Counted from the stretch's first letter, positions 11,102 to 21,971 are shown. The stretch: DNA of 64,000 nucleotides from Candidatus Methanophagales archaeon (GCA_024699715.1 JANPRD010000006.1:1-64000); one strand, 5' to 3'. The notes: a model not told the origin generated them from the sequence alone. Made by a program: numbers and translations.

Positions 11102-12673
11102 ATGAGGTTTGACACGGAGCGAATAAAGGAGGAAGTTCGCAAGGATTTTGAGCATGCTTGGCTGCAAGGAGTGAGATATGTAGCTGAAAGGGAAGTGGAT
11201 GAAAGATTTCCGAAGTCAAGAGTAAGGGTTGGCAAGTCGCATCCTATTTTTGACACGATTCAAAGGTTGCGAGAAGCATACATTCGTCTCGGCTTTGAGG
11301 AGGTCGTGAACCCAGTTTTCGTGAGCGATGAAGATGTGAAGAAGCAGTTCGGTAAAGAGGCGTTGGCGGTGCTTGACCGCTGTTTTTACCTTGCGGGACT
11401 GCCACGCCCAGACATCGGCATCTCAGAAGAGCGGGTGAGAATGCTTGAGGAACGCATCGGGAAAAAGCTCAGAGAAGAGGAAGTTGAGGCGTTGAGAAGC
11501 ACATTACACAGATACAAGCGAGGCGAGTTGGACGGAGACGACCTTGTGAGTGAAATTCGCAACGCTTTAAATGTTGAAGACACCGTAGTTACGAGGCTTC
11601 TTGACGAAATTTTTCCTGAAATGCGTGAGTTGAAGCCAATTGCAACGAGCATGACGCTCCGTAGCCACATGACTTCAGGCTGGTTTCTCACCCTTCAGGC
11701 AATTTGGGACAAGAAGCCACTGCCAATCAAACTATTCTCTGTGGACAGATGCTTCCGAAGAGAACAGAAGGAGAGCGAAAACAGGCTTCGCAGCTACTAC
11801 TCTGCGAGTTGCGTGCTTTGTGATGAGGAAATCAGCATTGACGACGGCATGGATGTCGCTTTTCAACTGCTCTCTCAGTTCGGCTTCTCAAAAATAAAGT
11901 TCAAGGAGGATGAGAAACGCTCAAAATATTACATTCCTGGGACGCAAACGGAAGTGTTCTGCTGGCATCCCCGCAGAAAAGAATGGGTGGAAGTCGCAAC
12001 TTTCGGCATTTACTCGCCCACTGCGCTCGCTCAATACGACATTCCGCTGCCTGTGCTGAATTTAGGCTTGGGAGTTGAGCGATTGGCGATGATTTTGTAT
12101 GATTATTCGGATGTTCGTGAGCTTGTTTATCCGCAGTTCTACGCAGATTGGCACCTGAACGACTACGAAATTGCATCTCAGATTCGCATAGACAAGAAAC
12201 CTTCAACAAAAGAGGGTGAAGAAATTGCTAAAAGTATTGTTGAAGTGTGCATGAAGCATGGGAATGAGCCTTCACCTTGCGAATTCCTTGCGTTTCGTGG
12301 CGTCGTCTGCGGTCGCAGCATGGAGGTTTGGGTTGTTGAGCCGGAGGAGAACACACGCCTCTGCGGTCCCGCATTTTTGAATGAGGTCGTTGTGCATGAC
12401 GGCTCTGTGCTTGCGGTTCCTCGTGAGGAGAAGTGGCGGAAATTGTTTGAGGACGGCGTCTCAACGAACATTCGCTTCTTAGATGCTTTCGCTTCGCTCG
12501 CAGCTCATGAAATTGAGAGAGGCGCTGAGAAAGTTAGGGTGCGAATAGTGCGCAGTGCAGCCGACATTAACATTAAAATTGGGGATGTTGTCGTGAGATA
12601 TGCGACATCAAAGGGAAAAAAGATTGATATTAGGGGACCTGTTTTCATTACTGTCGTTGCAAAAGAGATTTAA
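11102..12673 (+). CDS. sepS: O-phosphoseryl-tRNA(Cys) synthetase
   Basis: SepRS-like class II core: MTLRSHMTSGWFLTLQ, SVDRCFRREQKE, LNLGLGVERLAMILY. Confidence 0.94.
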   Translation: MRFDTERIKEEVRKDFEHAWLQGVRYVAEREVDERFPKSRVRVGKSHPIFDTIQRLREAYIRLGFEEVVNPVFVSDEDVKKQFGKEALAVLDRCFYLAGLPRPDIGISEERVRMLEERIGKKLREEEVEALRSTLHRYKRGELDGDDLVSEIRNALNVEDTVVTRLLDEIFPEMRELKPIATSMTLRSHMTSGWFLTLQAIWDKKPLPIKLFSVDRCFRREQKESENRLRSYYSASCVLCDEEISIDDGMDVAFQLLSQFGFSKIKFKEDEKRSKYYIPGTQTEVFCWHPRRKEWVEVATFGIYSPTALAQYDIPLPVLNLGLGVERLAMILYDYSDVRELVYPQFYADWHLNDYEIASQIRIDKKPSTKEGEEIAKSIVEVCMKHGNEPSPCEFLAFRGVVCGRSMEVWVVEPEENTRLCGPAFLNEVVVHDGSVLAVPREEKWRKLFEDGVSTNIRFLDAFASLAAHEIERGAEKVRVRIVRSAADINIKIGDVVVRYATSKGKKIDIRGPVFITVVAKEI

Positions 12674-12781
12674 ATAAACAAAAGCGTGGCGTAAGGGCTG
12701 GAAGAATCAAACTTTTTGAAGTATTTGAAAATTTAGCGTGCAACTTGCGAGCCTGCGATACTATGAATTGTTGTGCGGGAA

Positions 12782-13330
12782 TTAAAGCACTTTTTGCATG
12801 ACTATTGCACCTTCACCGTCCCAGTAGTAGAAGGGTATGTATCCTATTTCGGTGAAATTCATGCTTTTGTAGAGGTTTTGAGCGATGAAGTTGCTCTCTC
12901 TCACTTCCAATCTGACGAAGGACTTGCGTAGTCGTCGCAGTTCGTTCAGTGCAGCCCTTAACAAAGCCTTACCGATGCCCATGCCACGATGCTTCGGGTG
13001 GACGGCGAGGGCAAAAATCCTGCTCGCAACAGCAGAAAATGGGACTGCAACGATGAAACCGACAACTTCTGCGTTTCTCTCCGCCACGAGAAACACTTCC
13101 GCATAAGCGCCCACCTCGCCTGCCCCGCTGACTGCTGTTTTTAGACCTGCAAGCTCTGCGTAAATTTCAGCGGAACCGCCGAGAAGCGAAGCTCGGTCTA
13201 TCTCAACCACGCTCTTCAAATCTTCAGCCCTGAAATCCCTTATTTTGATTGTGACACCCTTCGTGGTGCGCAAGTTCATGCTCCTTGCTCTGCTCCTTCC
13301 TGCCTCCATAGCCTCCGCAGCAAGCGACAC
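12782..13330 (-). CDS. rimI: GNAT N-acetyltransferase (RimI-like)
   Basis: ALAVHPKHRGMGIGKALLRAALNELRR...RLEVRESNFIAQNLYKSMNFTEIGYIPFYY. Confidence 0.88.
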   Translation of the reverse strand: MSLAAEAMEAGRSRARSMNLRTTKGVTIKIRDFRAEDLKSVVEIDRASLLGGSAEIYAELAGLKTAVSGAGEVGAYAEVFLVAERNAEVVGFIVAVPFSAVASRIFALAVHPKHRGMGIGKALLRAALNELRRLRKSFVRLEVRESNFIAQNLYKSMNFTEIGYIPFYYWDGEGAIVMQKVL

Positions 13331-13345
13331 CTGCGAGACTTCCTC

Positions 13346-13729
13346 CTAATCTTTCTTCTCTTCCATGTTCCATTCTTCCTCTATTCTCAGCGTGTATTTC
13401 ACAATTTCAGAGCCTATTTGCATGAACATTTCCTCGCAAATGTCCTTAATCCTCTCATTTACTTTCATTTCCACACACATACTCAAATTTTCTGCACGCT
13501 CCCTCCACTTTCCTATCACTTCCCGCTCTCTTTCGGCATCAGAAATCGGCTTTTCCAGTCTCTTCTTCGCCTCTCTCGCAGAAATAGCGAGTTCAATTCG
13601 CCTGAAAAGGAGTTTCGCAATCTCATCATCTATTTTGTCTATTTGACGCCTTATTTCTTCAAGTTTGCGCTTTTCCGCTTCCTGCATCTGTGCTTTTTCT
13701 GCCTCCTTCGCCTCCGAGTCTGTGTGCAT
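13346..13729 (-). CDS. Chorismate mutase (AroQ type)
   Basis: LEEIRRQIDKIDDEIAKLLFRRIELAISAREAKK...PISDAEREREVI. Confidence 0.85.
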   Translation of the reverse strand: MHTDSEAKEAEKAQMQEAEKRKLEEIRRQIDKIDDEIAKLLFRRIELAISAREAKKRLEKPISDAEREREVIGKWRERAENLSMCVEMKVNERIKDICEEMFMQIGSEIVKYTLRIEEEWNMEEKKD

Positions 13730-13947
13730 CCCAATATTTATAGGGAAAGGGGGTAAAAAAGGAGGTTGCGAGATGCTCGCAGGAGTAGAAGAGAGCGGGA
13801 GCGATGTTGAACCGCCGAATAGTTGCTTCTTAGCAGAGATGAGGGGCGGCGTTGAGGGATGCACTTACGAAAGCCGTGCGGTAGCAGGTGCAGGACGGGT
13901 GCTGCGGAGGAGGAGGGATTACGAGTGGATGGTAGAGGTGGTGTGGA

Positions 13948-15223
13948 ATGGAAAAGGAGCGTGCTACCTCACAGGCGCTCACGACTTCGCTGCGTTTGAG
14001 TGCGAGGGAGGAATTTCTGCGGGAGTCTTCAGACATGCTTCGCCAGTCTTCGCTCTCTCTTCTCCTCTGCTCGCTCACGGGGCTGCTCGCAGGCATCGTC
14101 TTCGGTTCAATGGCGGAAATGTTGAAGATGCTGCCCGGTCTGCTCATTTTAATACCGCCTGCGAACGACATGCGTGGAAATATCTACGGTGCGATGGTAT
14201 CAAGGCTCGGAACAGCGATGCATGTCGGCACATTTTCACCCTCACTGAGCGACAAAAATGGGGTTTTACGCCAAAATTTGCTCTCTTCTCTCAACTTAAT
14301 GCTCTCTTATTCTGTTATTTTAGGCGTTCTCGTCGTGATTTTTGCTGATATTTTCCACATATGCACACAATTTCCCTGTGGGAACTCATCCTAATTTCAG
14401 TCTTATCAGGGCTGATCTCAGCTTCTTTCCTGCTTTGGATTGCGGTTGCCATTTCTGTCGCAGGATACCGAAGAAATTGGAACATAGACAATTTCTCATC
14501 ACCAATAATCACGGCAGCAGGCGATTTAGTGACGATTCCTTCGCTATATTTAGGTGGAATTTTTCTGCTTGAATTGAGGGAAATTGTGGGTGTTGAAAGC
14601 AGTATGAAAATTGCATGCCTTTTCTCGCTGATTTTTCTTGCATTCTCTCTCCTTCTCACGCTCAAAAACATTCGTGAGCATGGGAGACGACGCATTCTCA
14701 TTGAGAGCTTTCCTGTGCTTCTTCTTTGTGGGATTTTGGGCATCATCACGGGTTCGCTGCTTGAAGCGAGGCTGGAGCGTTTGATTGCGATTCCCGCAAT
14801 TTTCGTGCTTCTTCCTCCTTTTTAGAGGTGTGCAATGCACTCGGCGGCATACTGAGCGCACGCACATCTTCAATGCTGCACATCGGAACAATTGAGGCGA
14901 GAACGCTTCCTGAGAGGAAAATATTGTGGAACTTCGTCGCAATTTACATTCTTTCAGCGTTTTTCTTGCTCGTCGGCGCTCTCTCTTGGCTTTTAAGTTC
15001 TATTCTCGGTATGAATGCGAGTTTGTGCGATATGCTGCTTCTTTCGCTCCTTGCTGGCTTACTAAGTGCATCCTTCTTGAACTTCGCTTCATACTACATC
15101 GCCGTTTTCTCCTTCAAATTCGGATTGGACCCAGACAACGACACGATTCCTCTAATTACAAGTTTGACTGACATCTTCGGCGTGCTTTGCGTTCTCGCAG
15201 CGATGAAAATCGTTATCGGTTGA
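13948..15223 (+). pseudogene. Two-domain MgtE/SLC41-like cation transporter, broken into three ORFs
   Basis: ORFs 13948-14394, 14361-14825 and 14828-15223 carry contiguous homology with duplicated domains (ILIPPANDMRGNIYGAMVSRLGTAMHVG and VLLPPF/VCNALGGILSARTSSMLHIG); breaks fall inside both domains. Confidence 0.78.
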
Positions 15224-15332
15224 GCGGAAAGGAAGGGAAAGAGAGGGAAAAGAAGGGGAAAGGAGGAGAGGAGAGGAAGAAGAGAAGGGAAAAAGGAAAA
15301 GAAGGAAGCGGGTGAAAGGAGAGGAAGAGGAA

Positions 15333-17356
15333 ATGCAACTGCTGTTCATTCATGCAGACATTTTGGAGTTTGAGGCGAAGCGGAAGACGAGGTTTGCGGA
15401 GCCTCTCGCAGAGTCCGCAGAAGTCGGCGTCGGTGAGGTCAGTGGTGGTAGTAGTAGGGTCAGTGGAAAGGGCAGGGCGGAGAACGCTTTGGTCATTTTC
15501 ACAGCGGTTGAGCGGGGGGATGCTGCGGATGCTGAATTTGTTTTAGCGGAGGCGGTGAAGGAAACACGCTCAATTTTGGAGAAGGTGCAGGCGGAGAGCG
15601 TTGTTGTGTATCCTTACGCACACTTGAGCAACGAGCTCGCTACTGCGGAGGAGAGCATTGAAATACTGCGGAAGTTTGAGACTGCGTTAAGGGAGGCGTT
15701 GCGTTGCCCCGTGCTGAGAGCTCCTTTCGGCTGGTATAAGGCGTTCACGCTGAAATGCAAGGGTCATCCGCTCTCTGAACTCTCACGCAGAATACGCCCG
15801 TCAGGCGCTGTCGCCTCGTCGTCGGGGTCGGGCGGGAGTTGCGGTGGCGAGTGAGGATGTAGGCGTCGCTGCTGCGGTTGAGGTTGAGGAGGAGCGGAAG
15901 TCAGCGGCGTTGGAAGCGGAGGAGAAAGTGGCGTCGCATTTCTTCATCCTGACGCCTTCAGGTGAGGAGATACCGCCTGAGGATTTTGACTTTGAGGGCA
16001 GGGAGAACCTTTGGAAGTTCTATATTTATGAGAAGGCGAAGAGGCGAGAGGTGGAAAGAGCGCCGCCGCATGTTGAGCTGATGCGAAGGCTTGAGATTGC
16101 GGATTACGAGCCGGCTTCTGACCCGGGTAATTTGCGTTTTTATCCGAAAGGGAAGTTAGTGAAGAGTCTTATAGAGGATTTTGTGCGCTCTGCGGTGGAG
16201 GAATTCGGCGCTTCTGAGGTTGAGACGCCCTTAATGTATGGCATAATGCACCCGACTTTGAGCGAATATCTGAACAGATTTCCGGCGAGGCAGTATGAAA
16301 TCGTCGGTAAGCACGGAAAACCAGAGCTTTTCCTGCGTTTCGCCGCTTGCTTCGGGCAGTTCCTGCTTGCGAAGGACGCCTCTATTTCATACAGAAACCT
16401 GCCTTTACGCCTTTTTGAGCTCGCAGCTTCATTCAGGAAGGAGAAGCGAGGCGAGTTGGTGGGATTGAGACGCTTGAGGAAATTCACGATGCCTGACATG
16501 CACACATTTTGCAAGAGCGAGGAGGAGGCGATAGAAGAGTTCAAAAGGCAGTTCGGACTATGCATGCGTGTTCTTGAGGAAATAGGCTTCTCAAAAGAGG
16601 ACTACGAGGTCGCAATAAGATTCACTCGTGATTTCTACGAAGCTCACAGAGATTTCATTCAGGAGCTCGTGAGGATGGCAGGGAAGCCAGTTCTTGCTGA
16701 GATGTGGGAAGAGCGCTTCTTCTATTTCGTGCTGAAGTTTGAGTTCAACTTCGTGGATGCGACAGGAAAAGCATCCGCACTCTCAACTGTTCAAATAGAT
16801 GTTGAGAACGCCCGAAGGTATGGCATAAAATATGTGGATGCGAACGGTGAAGAAAAGCACCCCATCATTCTGCACTGCTCGCCGAGTGGTGCGATTGAGC
16901 GCTGCATTTACGCCCTTTTGGAGCGTGCTTTCTTGAAAATGGAGCGTGAGATCCGCTTTGCCTATGCTGCCTGTCTGGCTCTCTCCAACGCAGGTTCGCA
17001 TTATTCCAGTTGCGACGAGGCATCTGCCTCACGCATCGCAAGTTTTAAATGCCCTCAAAAACGCAGGCATCCGTGCTGACTTGGACGACAGGGAAGAGAG
17101 CGTATCTCGGAAAATCAGGGATGCGGGTCGTGAGTGGATTCCATTCGTTGCAGTCGTCGGCGACAAGGAGGTTGAGAGCGGAAAGCTCAGCGTCACAATC
17201 CGTGAGGAGTCCACAAAAGAAAAGGCGAAAATCGTTGAAATGAGCGTTTCAGAGCTGAAAGAGCGAGTTCTGCTCGCAATCAGAGGTAAGCCTTTCCGAA
17301 ATTTGCCGATTCCCGAGAAACTTTCTGAACGACCGAAGTTCGTCGGCAGTGCATGA
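15333..17356 (+). CDS. thrS: Threonyl-tRNA synthetase in three ORFs (editing, catalytic, anticodon-binding)
   Basis: 15333-15854 archaeal editing domain ([15 protein letters not shown]...[11 protein letters not shown]); 15844-~16960 catalytic core; 16946-17356 anticodon-binding ([49 protein letters not shown]). Confidence 0.88.
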
Positions 17357-17429
17357 ATGAGAAGAAAGAAGGCAGCAGAGGGCGTGGGAGGGGAGCGTGT
17401 GAGCGTGTGAGAGCGTGAAAGCAGTGAAA

Positions 17430-17639
17430 TCATCCGCTGGATACCACACGAATGATTTCTATTTTGCCGCCTTCTCGCACTCTTTCGTCCTCTGGAACGG
17501 GTTCTCCGTCATGCAGAACGATGACCTCAACGGGATTCAGCCCCAACTTCTCCAAAAGGCTCTCGTAAGTCTCGCCTTCGGAAATCTCAACGCTCCTCTC
17601 TTCCTCCTTGCCTGCGAGAATTCGCACTTTCACTTCCAT
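17430..17639 (-). CDS. MoaD/ThiS-like ubiquitin-fold small protein (SAMP-like)
   Basis: MEVKVRILAGKEEERSVEISEGETYESLLEKLGLNPVEVIVLHDGEPVPEDERV; ends ...VVSSG. Confidence 0.75.
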   Translation of the reverse strand: MEVKVRILAGKEEERSVEISEGETYESLLEKLGLNPVEVIVLHDGEPVPEDERVREGGKIEIIRVVSSG

Positions 17640-17690
17640 TTCCTCCAAAATAAAATAGTTTAAAATACGAGGAGAGGGAGATGCTAAAGC

Positions 17691-18656
17691 ATGCTGAACG
17701 CAGAGGCAAGAGCGAGCGGAGCGAGCGAGAGCGGTGAAATCGTGAGCGATGAAAATGAGCGTGTATTTGTGGAGGTAGAAGGCAGGAAAGTTCCTTTTGA
17801 CCCCACACAGCTGCGGAAGATTCAGGAACATCCATGCTTCAGCAAGGAAGCTTGCCATTTATTCGGCAGGATTCACCTTCCTGTTGCGCCGAAATGCAAT
17901 ATTCAGTGCAACTACTGCATACGCAAGTTTGACTGCGTGAACGAGTCAAGACCGGGGGTTACGAGCAAAGTTCTGACGCCTGCGGAGGCGGTTGAGCGTG
18001 TTCGTGAGGTGCTGAAGCGTGTGCATTACATAAAGGTCGTGGCGGTTGCTGGACCTGGCGAACCCCTTTTCAACGAAGAGACATTTGAGACATTCCGCCT
18101 GCTGAAGGAAGAGTTCCCTTTCCTTTTGCGTTGCGTCAGCACAAACGGCTTGCTGCTCCCCGAAAGGATTGATGATTTGCACTCGCTTGGCATCTCAACG
18201 CTCACCGTCACGGTGAATGCGGTTGACCCTAAAATAGGAAAGGATATTTACTCATTCGTTCTATACAAAGGAAAGCGATACGAGGGCGAGGAAGGAGCAA
18301 AAATTCTCATTGAAAATCAATTAGAGGGCATTAAAGAGGCAGTTAAGCGAAAAATTATCGTGAAGGTGAACACAGTTTTGATTCCTACCGTAAATGATAG
18401 GCATGTTGTTGATGTTGCTCGCAAGATTTCAAGGCTCGGAGCATATATACAGAATATTATTCCGCTAATTCCGCAGTTCAAATTCGCTCATATTCCGCCT
18501 CCTTCACCAGCAGAGAAGCGTAAGGTGCAGGAAGAATGTGCGAAGTTCATAAGGCAAATGGTTCACTGCCGTCGGTGCAGAGCGGATGCCATCGGAAAAC
18601 TCGGTAAAGACATTCAACACATGTTCAACAACGAGAAGAAGACTACAAGATGTTGA
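17691..18656 (+). CDS. nifB: NifB-like radical SAM protein (FeMo-cofactor biosynthesis family)
   Basis: HLFGRIHLPVAPKCNIQCNYCIRKFDCVNESRPGVTSKVLTPAEAVERV; AVAGPGEPLFNEETFETF. Confidence 0.93.
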   Translation: MLNAEARASGASESGEIVSDENERVFVEVEGRKVPFDPTQLRKIQEHPCFSKEACHLFGRIHLPVAPKCNIQCNYCIRKFDCVNESRPGVTSKVLTPAEAVERVREVLKRVHYIKVVAVAGPGEPLFNEETFETFRLLKEEFPFLLRCVSTNGLLLPERIDDLHSLGISTLTVTVNAVDPKIGKDIYSFVLYKGKRYEGEEGAKILIENQLEGIKEAVKRKIIVKVNTVLIPTVNDRHVVDVARKISRLGAYIQNIIPLIPQFKFAHIPPPSPAEKRKVQEECAKFIRQMVHCRRCRADAIGKLGKDIQHMFNNEKKTTRC

Positions 18657-19109
18657 GAGGAAATCATCCAGCGTTTTCTCTTCTCGCACCCTCAATTTAT
18701 GCTTTTGCGTCCTTCTTTCGTCAATAATGTGGATGACCTCATGACCTCTTTGCACGAGAGCATCAGCGATGAACCTGCGGTGGCATCTGAAATACAGCTT
18801 TTCAGCACACAAAATCGCCACCTTCCGCTTCTCTGCGAGCCTTTCAAGCGATTTCAACGCATTCTGAAATTCTTCGGAAAGCATGTGCTTCCTGTAGCCT
18901 CCCTCTCTGAATCCGCCGAGAGCCTCGCAGAAGAAGTAAGCGATGCCCTCTTCTCGCAGCATCTCTTCAAGCTCTTCCCTGCGGAAATGAGCGAATTTTG
19001 ATGTTGGGAAGCGACGCACATCCACAACCGCTTCTATGCCGAAAGAATGTAGGAGGCGAATGAACTCTTCCTTGCTTCGGTTCGCCGTTCCTATCGTATA
19101 TATTTGCAT
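18504..19109 (-). CDS. DUF488 family protein (C-terminal ~45 aa are antisense read-through into nifB)
   Basis: MQIYTIGTANRSKEEFIRLLHSFGIEAVVDVRRFPTSKFAHF; LCAEKLYFRCHRRFIADALVQRGHEVIHI. Confidence 0.85.
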   Translation of the reverse strand: MQIYTIGTANRSKEEFIRLLHSFGIEAVVDVRRFPTSKFAHFRREELEEMLREEGIAYFFCEALGGFREGGYRKHMLSEEFQNALKSLERLAEKRKVAILCAEKLYFRCHRRFIADALVQRGHEVIHIIDERRTQKHKLRVREEKTLDDFLSTSCSLLLVVEHVLNVFTEFSDGIRSAPTAVNHLPYELRTFFLHLTLLCW

Positions 19110-19128
19110 TTCTTAATTAAGTGCGAAG

Positions 19129-20160
19129 GTGGGAAAAATGAAGGCGGTGATTCTCGCAGGCGGATTGGGGACGAGGTTGCGTCCTTTGACCCTAACGACG
19201 CCGAAGCCACTTATTCCACTCGCAAACAAACCCGCAATCGCTCACATCGTTGAATATCTCGCATCTCACGGCTTCAAAGAGATTGTCGTGACGACAAACT
19301 ACCAAAGGGAGCGTTTGATTTCATTCTTGAGCGAAAAATACGGCAAAAGCATCCGTTTTCAATTCCCTGAAGAGCCTTCTCCGCTCGGAACTGCGGGTTC
19401 TGTGAAGAACGCATCGCTAAATGAGACCGCTTTCATCATTCAAGGCGACAACATCACAGATATTGACATCAAAAAGTTGATTTCCTTCCACAAATCTCGC
19501 AAAGGACTCGCAACAGTCGCTTTAATGCCTGTTGAGAATCCTTCGCTCTTCGGCATCGCAGAGATTGACGAGAGCGGTAAAATAGAGCGTTTCGTTGAGA
19601 AGCCATCGCCTGAAAACTGCTTTTCAAACCTCGCAAGCATCGGTTTGTATGTGATTGAGCCTGAAGCGATGGAACTTGTGCCTGAAAATCAGCCTTTTGA
19701 CTTCGCAAAAGACCTTTTTCCCATTTTAGTGCGTGAGGAAGCCATATATGGATGCACTGTTGAAGGCTTCTGGACGGATATTGGAACTTTTGAGGGATAC
19801 ATGAAGGCACATGAATGGATTCTTCGCAGCAATAATGACAGCAACACAGAGGAGGCAAACATAAAAGACAGCGAAATTGAGGGCTTTGTGGCGATAGGCA
19901 GCGATTCAGTCATTGAAGAGTCAAAAATTCGTGGATATGTGGCTATCGGCGAGAATGTGCATGTGAGAAAATGCAAAATTCAGGATTCTGTCGTCTTTCA
20001 AGATGCGAAAATGACGGAAGCATTTGTGAGAGGTAGCATTCTTGCCGAAAAATGCATCGTTAATGGAGGAAGAATTGAGAAATCTGTCGTAGGTGCTTCT
20101 TCATACTTGCGGAATGCGAACATTTTTGAGGAGAAGATTTCGCCTTTCTCTGTTCGTTAA
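19129..20160 (+). CDS. Sugar-1-phosphate nucleotidylyltransferase
   Basis: MKAVILAGGLGTRLRPLTLTTPKPLIPLANKP plus C-terminal left-handed beta-helix repeats. Confidence 0.93.
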   Translation: MGKMKAVILAGGLGTRLRPLTLTTPKPLIPLANKPAIAHIVEYLASHGFKEIVVTTNYQRERLISFLSEKYGKSIRFQFPEEPSPLGTAGSVKNASLNETAFIIQGDNITDIDIKKLISFHKSRKGLATVALMPVENPSLFGIAEIDESGKIERFVEKPSPENCFSNLASIGLYVIEPEAMELVPENQPFDFAKDLFPILVREEAIYGCTVEGFWTDIGTFEGYMKAHEWILRSNNDSNTEEANIKDSEIEGFVAIGSDSVIEESKIRGYVAIGENVHVRKCKIQDSVVFQDAKMTEAFVRGSILAEKCIVNGGRIEKSVVGASSYLRNANIFEEKISPFSVR

Positions 20161-20172
20161 GAGTGGTGCGAG

Positions 20173-21135
20173 ATGAGATTTCTTGTGATGGGAGCAGGTG
20201 CTTTGGGCTGTGCATTCGGCGGCATGCTCGCAGCATCTCGCCACGAGGTCACGCTCGTCGGAAGGGAGCGACTGATGAAGCCAATTCGTGAGAAAGGACT
20301 GCGCATCTCAGGCATCTGGGGAGAGCATCTTGTCAGATTGCATGCTTTCTCTTCTGTGAGCGAAGTGCTTCGTTGCGGCGGCAGCGGTGTTCGCCCCGAT
20401 TGTGTTCTGCTCACGACGAAGGCTTACGACACCGAGAATGCGATGGAAGAGCTTAAGCCGCTGCTCGCTGAATCTCCTTCAACGGTTGTCTTAAGCTTGC
20501 AGAACGGCATCGGGAATGTTCAAACGATTGCGAAGTTCGTCGGCGAGGAGCGCACACTCGGCGGAATGGTAATCACAGGCTTCGAAATCGTGAGCGAGCA
20601 ACCCGTTAATGTTCGTGTTACAGTTTCAGCCGACAAAACAAAGATTGGAGCGTTGAACGGCGAAATTACGCCTCGCCTCCTGAAAATCGTTGACGCTTTC
20701 AACAACGCAGGAATCCCTTCTGAGGCAGTAAAGAACATCCATTCGCACATCTGGGCGAAAGCAATTTACAACGCCGCACTCAACCCGCTGAGCGCAATTT
20801 TCAAAGTGCCTTACGGCGCACTCTCAAATGAAAACGCATTCGCAATCATTGAACGCATCGTTGAAGAGGCTTTCGCAGTCGCAAATGCAGAAAACATAAA
20901 ACTATTTTGGGATTCTCCAGCAGAATACTTGAAATTCCTGCGAGATGTTCAGCTTCCTAAGACCGCTTCTCACCACTCTTCCATGCTAAAAGACATAGAA
21001 AGAGGTAAAAGGACGGAAATTGACTTCATTAATGGCGTTTTTGTGCGCTTAGGCAGGAAGCATAACATACCTACGCCTGTGAATGAGACAATTGTGCGTC
21101 AAATAAAGTTTTTAGAGGCGAAGAGGCGAGCATAA
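20173..21135 (+). CDS. panE: 2-dehydropantoate 2-reductase family
   Basis: MRFLVMGAGALGCAFGGMLAASRHEVTLVGRE; KAIYNAALNPLSAIFKVPYG. Confidence 0.9.
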   Translation: MRFLVMGAGALGCAFGGMLAASRHEVTLVGRERLMKPIREKGLRISGIWGEHLVRLHAFSSVSEVLRCGGSGVRPDCVLLTTKAYDTENAMEELKPLLAESPSTVVLSLQNGIGNVQTIAKFVGEERTLGGMVITGFEIVSEQPVNVRVTVSADKTKIGALNGEITPRLLKIVDAFNNAGIPSEAVKNIHSHIWAKAIYNAALNPLSAIFKVPYGALSNENAFAIIERIVEEAFAVANAENIKLFWDSPAEYLKFLRDVQLPKTASHHSSMLKDIERGKRTEIDFINGVFVRLGRKHNIPTPVNETIVRQIKFLEAKRRA

Positions 21136-21211
21136 AATTTCAAAGGAGGGGGAACAAAAGAGAGAGAAGAGGCACGCTAACGCATTTTATTTTTCCTCCT
21201 TTCCTTTTCCT

Positions 21212-21836
21212 TTGAGGGAAATGTGGAGAGAAGACGAGAGCGACGAAGAGCGGTGGCTGCGGTTTTCTTGGCTGCGAGGAGCATCGGATAGGAGAAAAAT
21301 GGAAGCACTCGTTAAATTGCTTATTCCTTTCGTTTTAGGGGGATTAGTTGCCCTTTTCTTCATACTTTTCACAGATGTGGAGACGCAAATGAAGTATGCT
21401 TCCCTGCTAATTTCGTATTTTATTCCATTTTTGGGATATAGGAGTGATAATTTCAGGCTCAACGCTCCGCATTTTTGACCCTCTTGCGCTTTTTGCATTC
21501 CTCACTTTTGTTGATTGCGACCTCTCGCTTTTCCTTGTGTGGAACTTGGACTATGCGAAGAGGATTCCAGGCGTGGGAATGCTCATTCAACGCACGGAAA
21601 GCGGAGGGAGGATGGCGATGGAGCGATACAAGTGGCTGAAGCGCTTCGGTTTTTTCGGATTAGTTGTGTTTGTGATGTTTCCTTGGCCTGGAACAGGTGC
21701 AATTGTCGGCTCAATTGTCGGCAGAATGCTCGGATTCTCAGCAGCAATGACATTCGCAGCGGTCATGCTCGGCTCCGTTCTCCGCTCCCTCTTCTTCATT
21801 TTCTTGCCTTGGTCCCTCTCTCTCCCTTTCGTGTGA
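21212..21836 (+). pseudogene. Second COG2426-like small multidrug export protein, frameshifted
   Basis: ORFs 21212-21478 and 21444-21836 join as ...YFIPFLG(I)GVIISGSTLRIFDPLALFAFLTFVDCDLSLFLVWN...FVMFPWPGTGAIVGSIVGRMLGF; break at GGGATATAGG (~21435). Confidence 0.75.
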
Positions 21837-21887
21837 GGAGAAAAGTTTTAAGTTAAACGAGGTGAAAACAAAGGTGTGTGCGAGGGA

Positions 21888-21971
21888 GCCAGGGTGGCAG
21901 AGCGGAAATGCGGTGGCCTCGAGAGCCACTGTCCCTTCGGGGACGCGCAGGTTCAAATCCTGCCCCTGGCG
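21888..21971 (+). tRNA. tRNA-Ser(CGA)
   Basis: GCCAGGGTGGCAGAGCGGAAATGCGGTGGCCTCGAGAGCCACTG...long variable arm...GCAGGTTCAAATCCTGCCCCTGGC; anticodon loop CTCGAGA. Confidence 0.95.
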
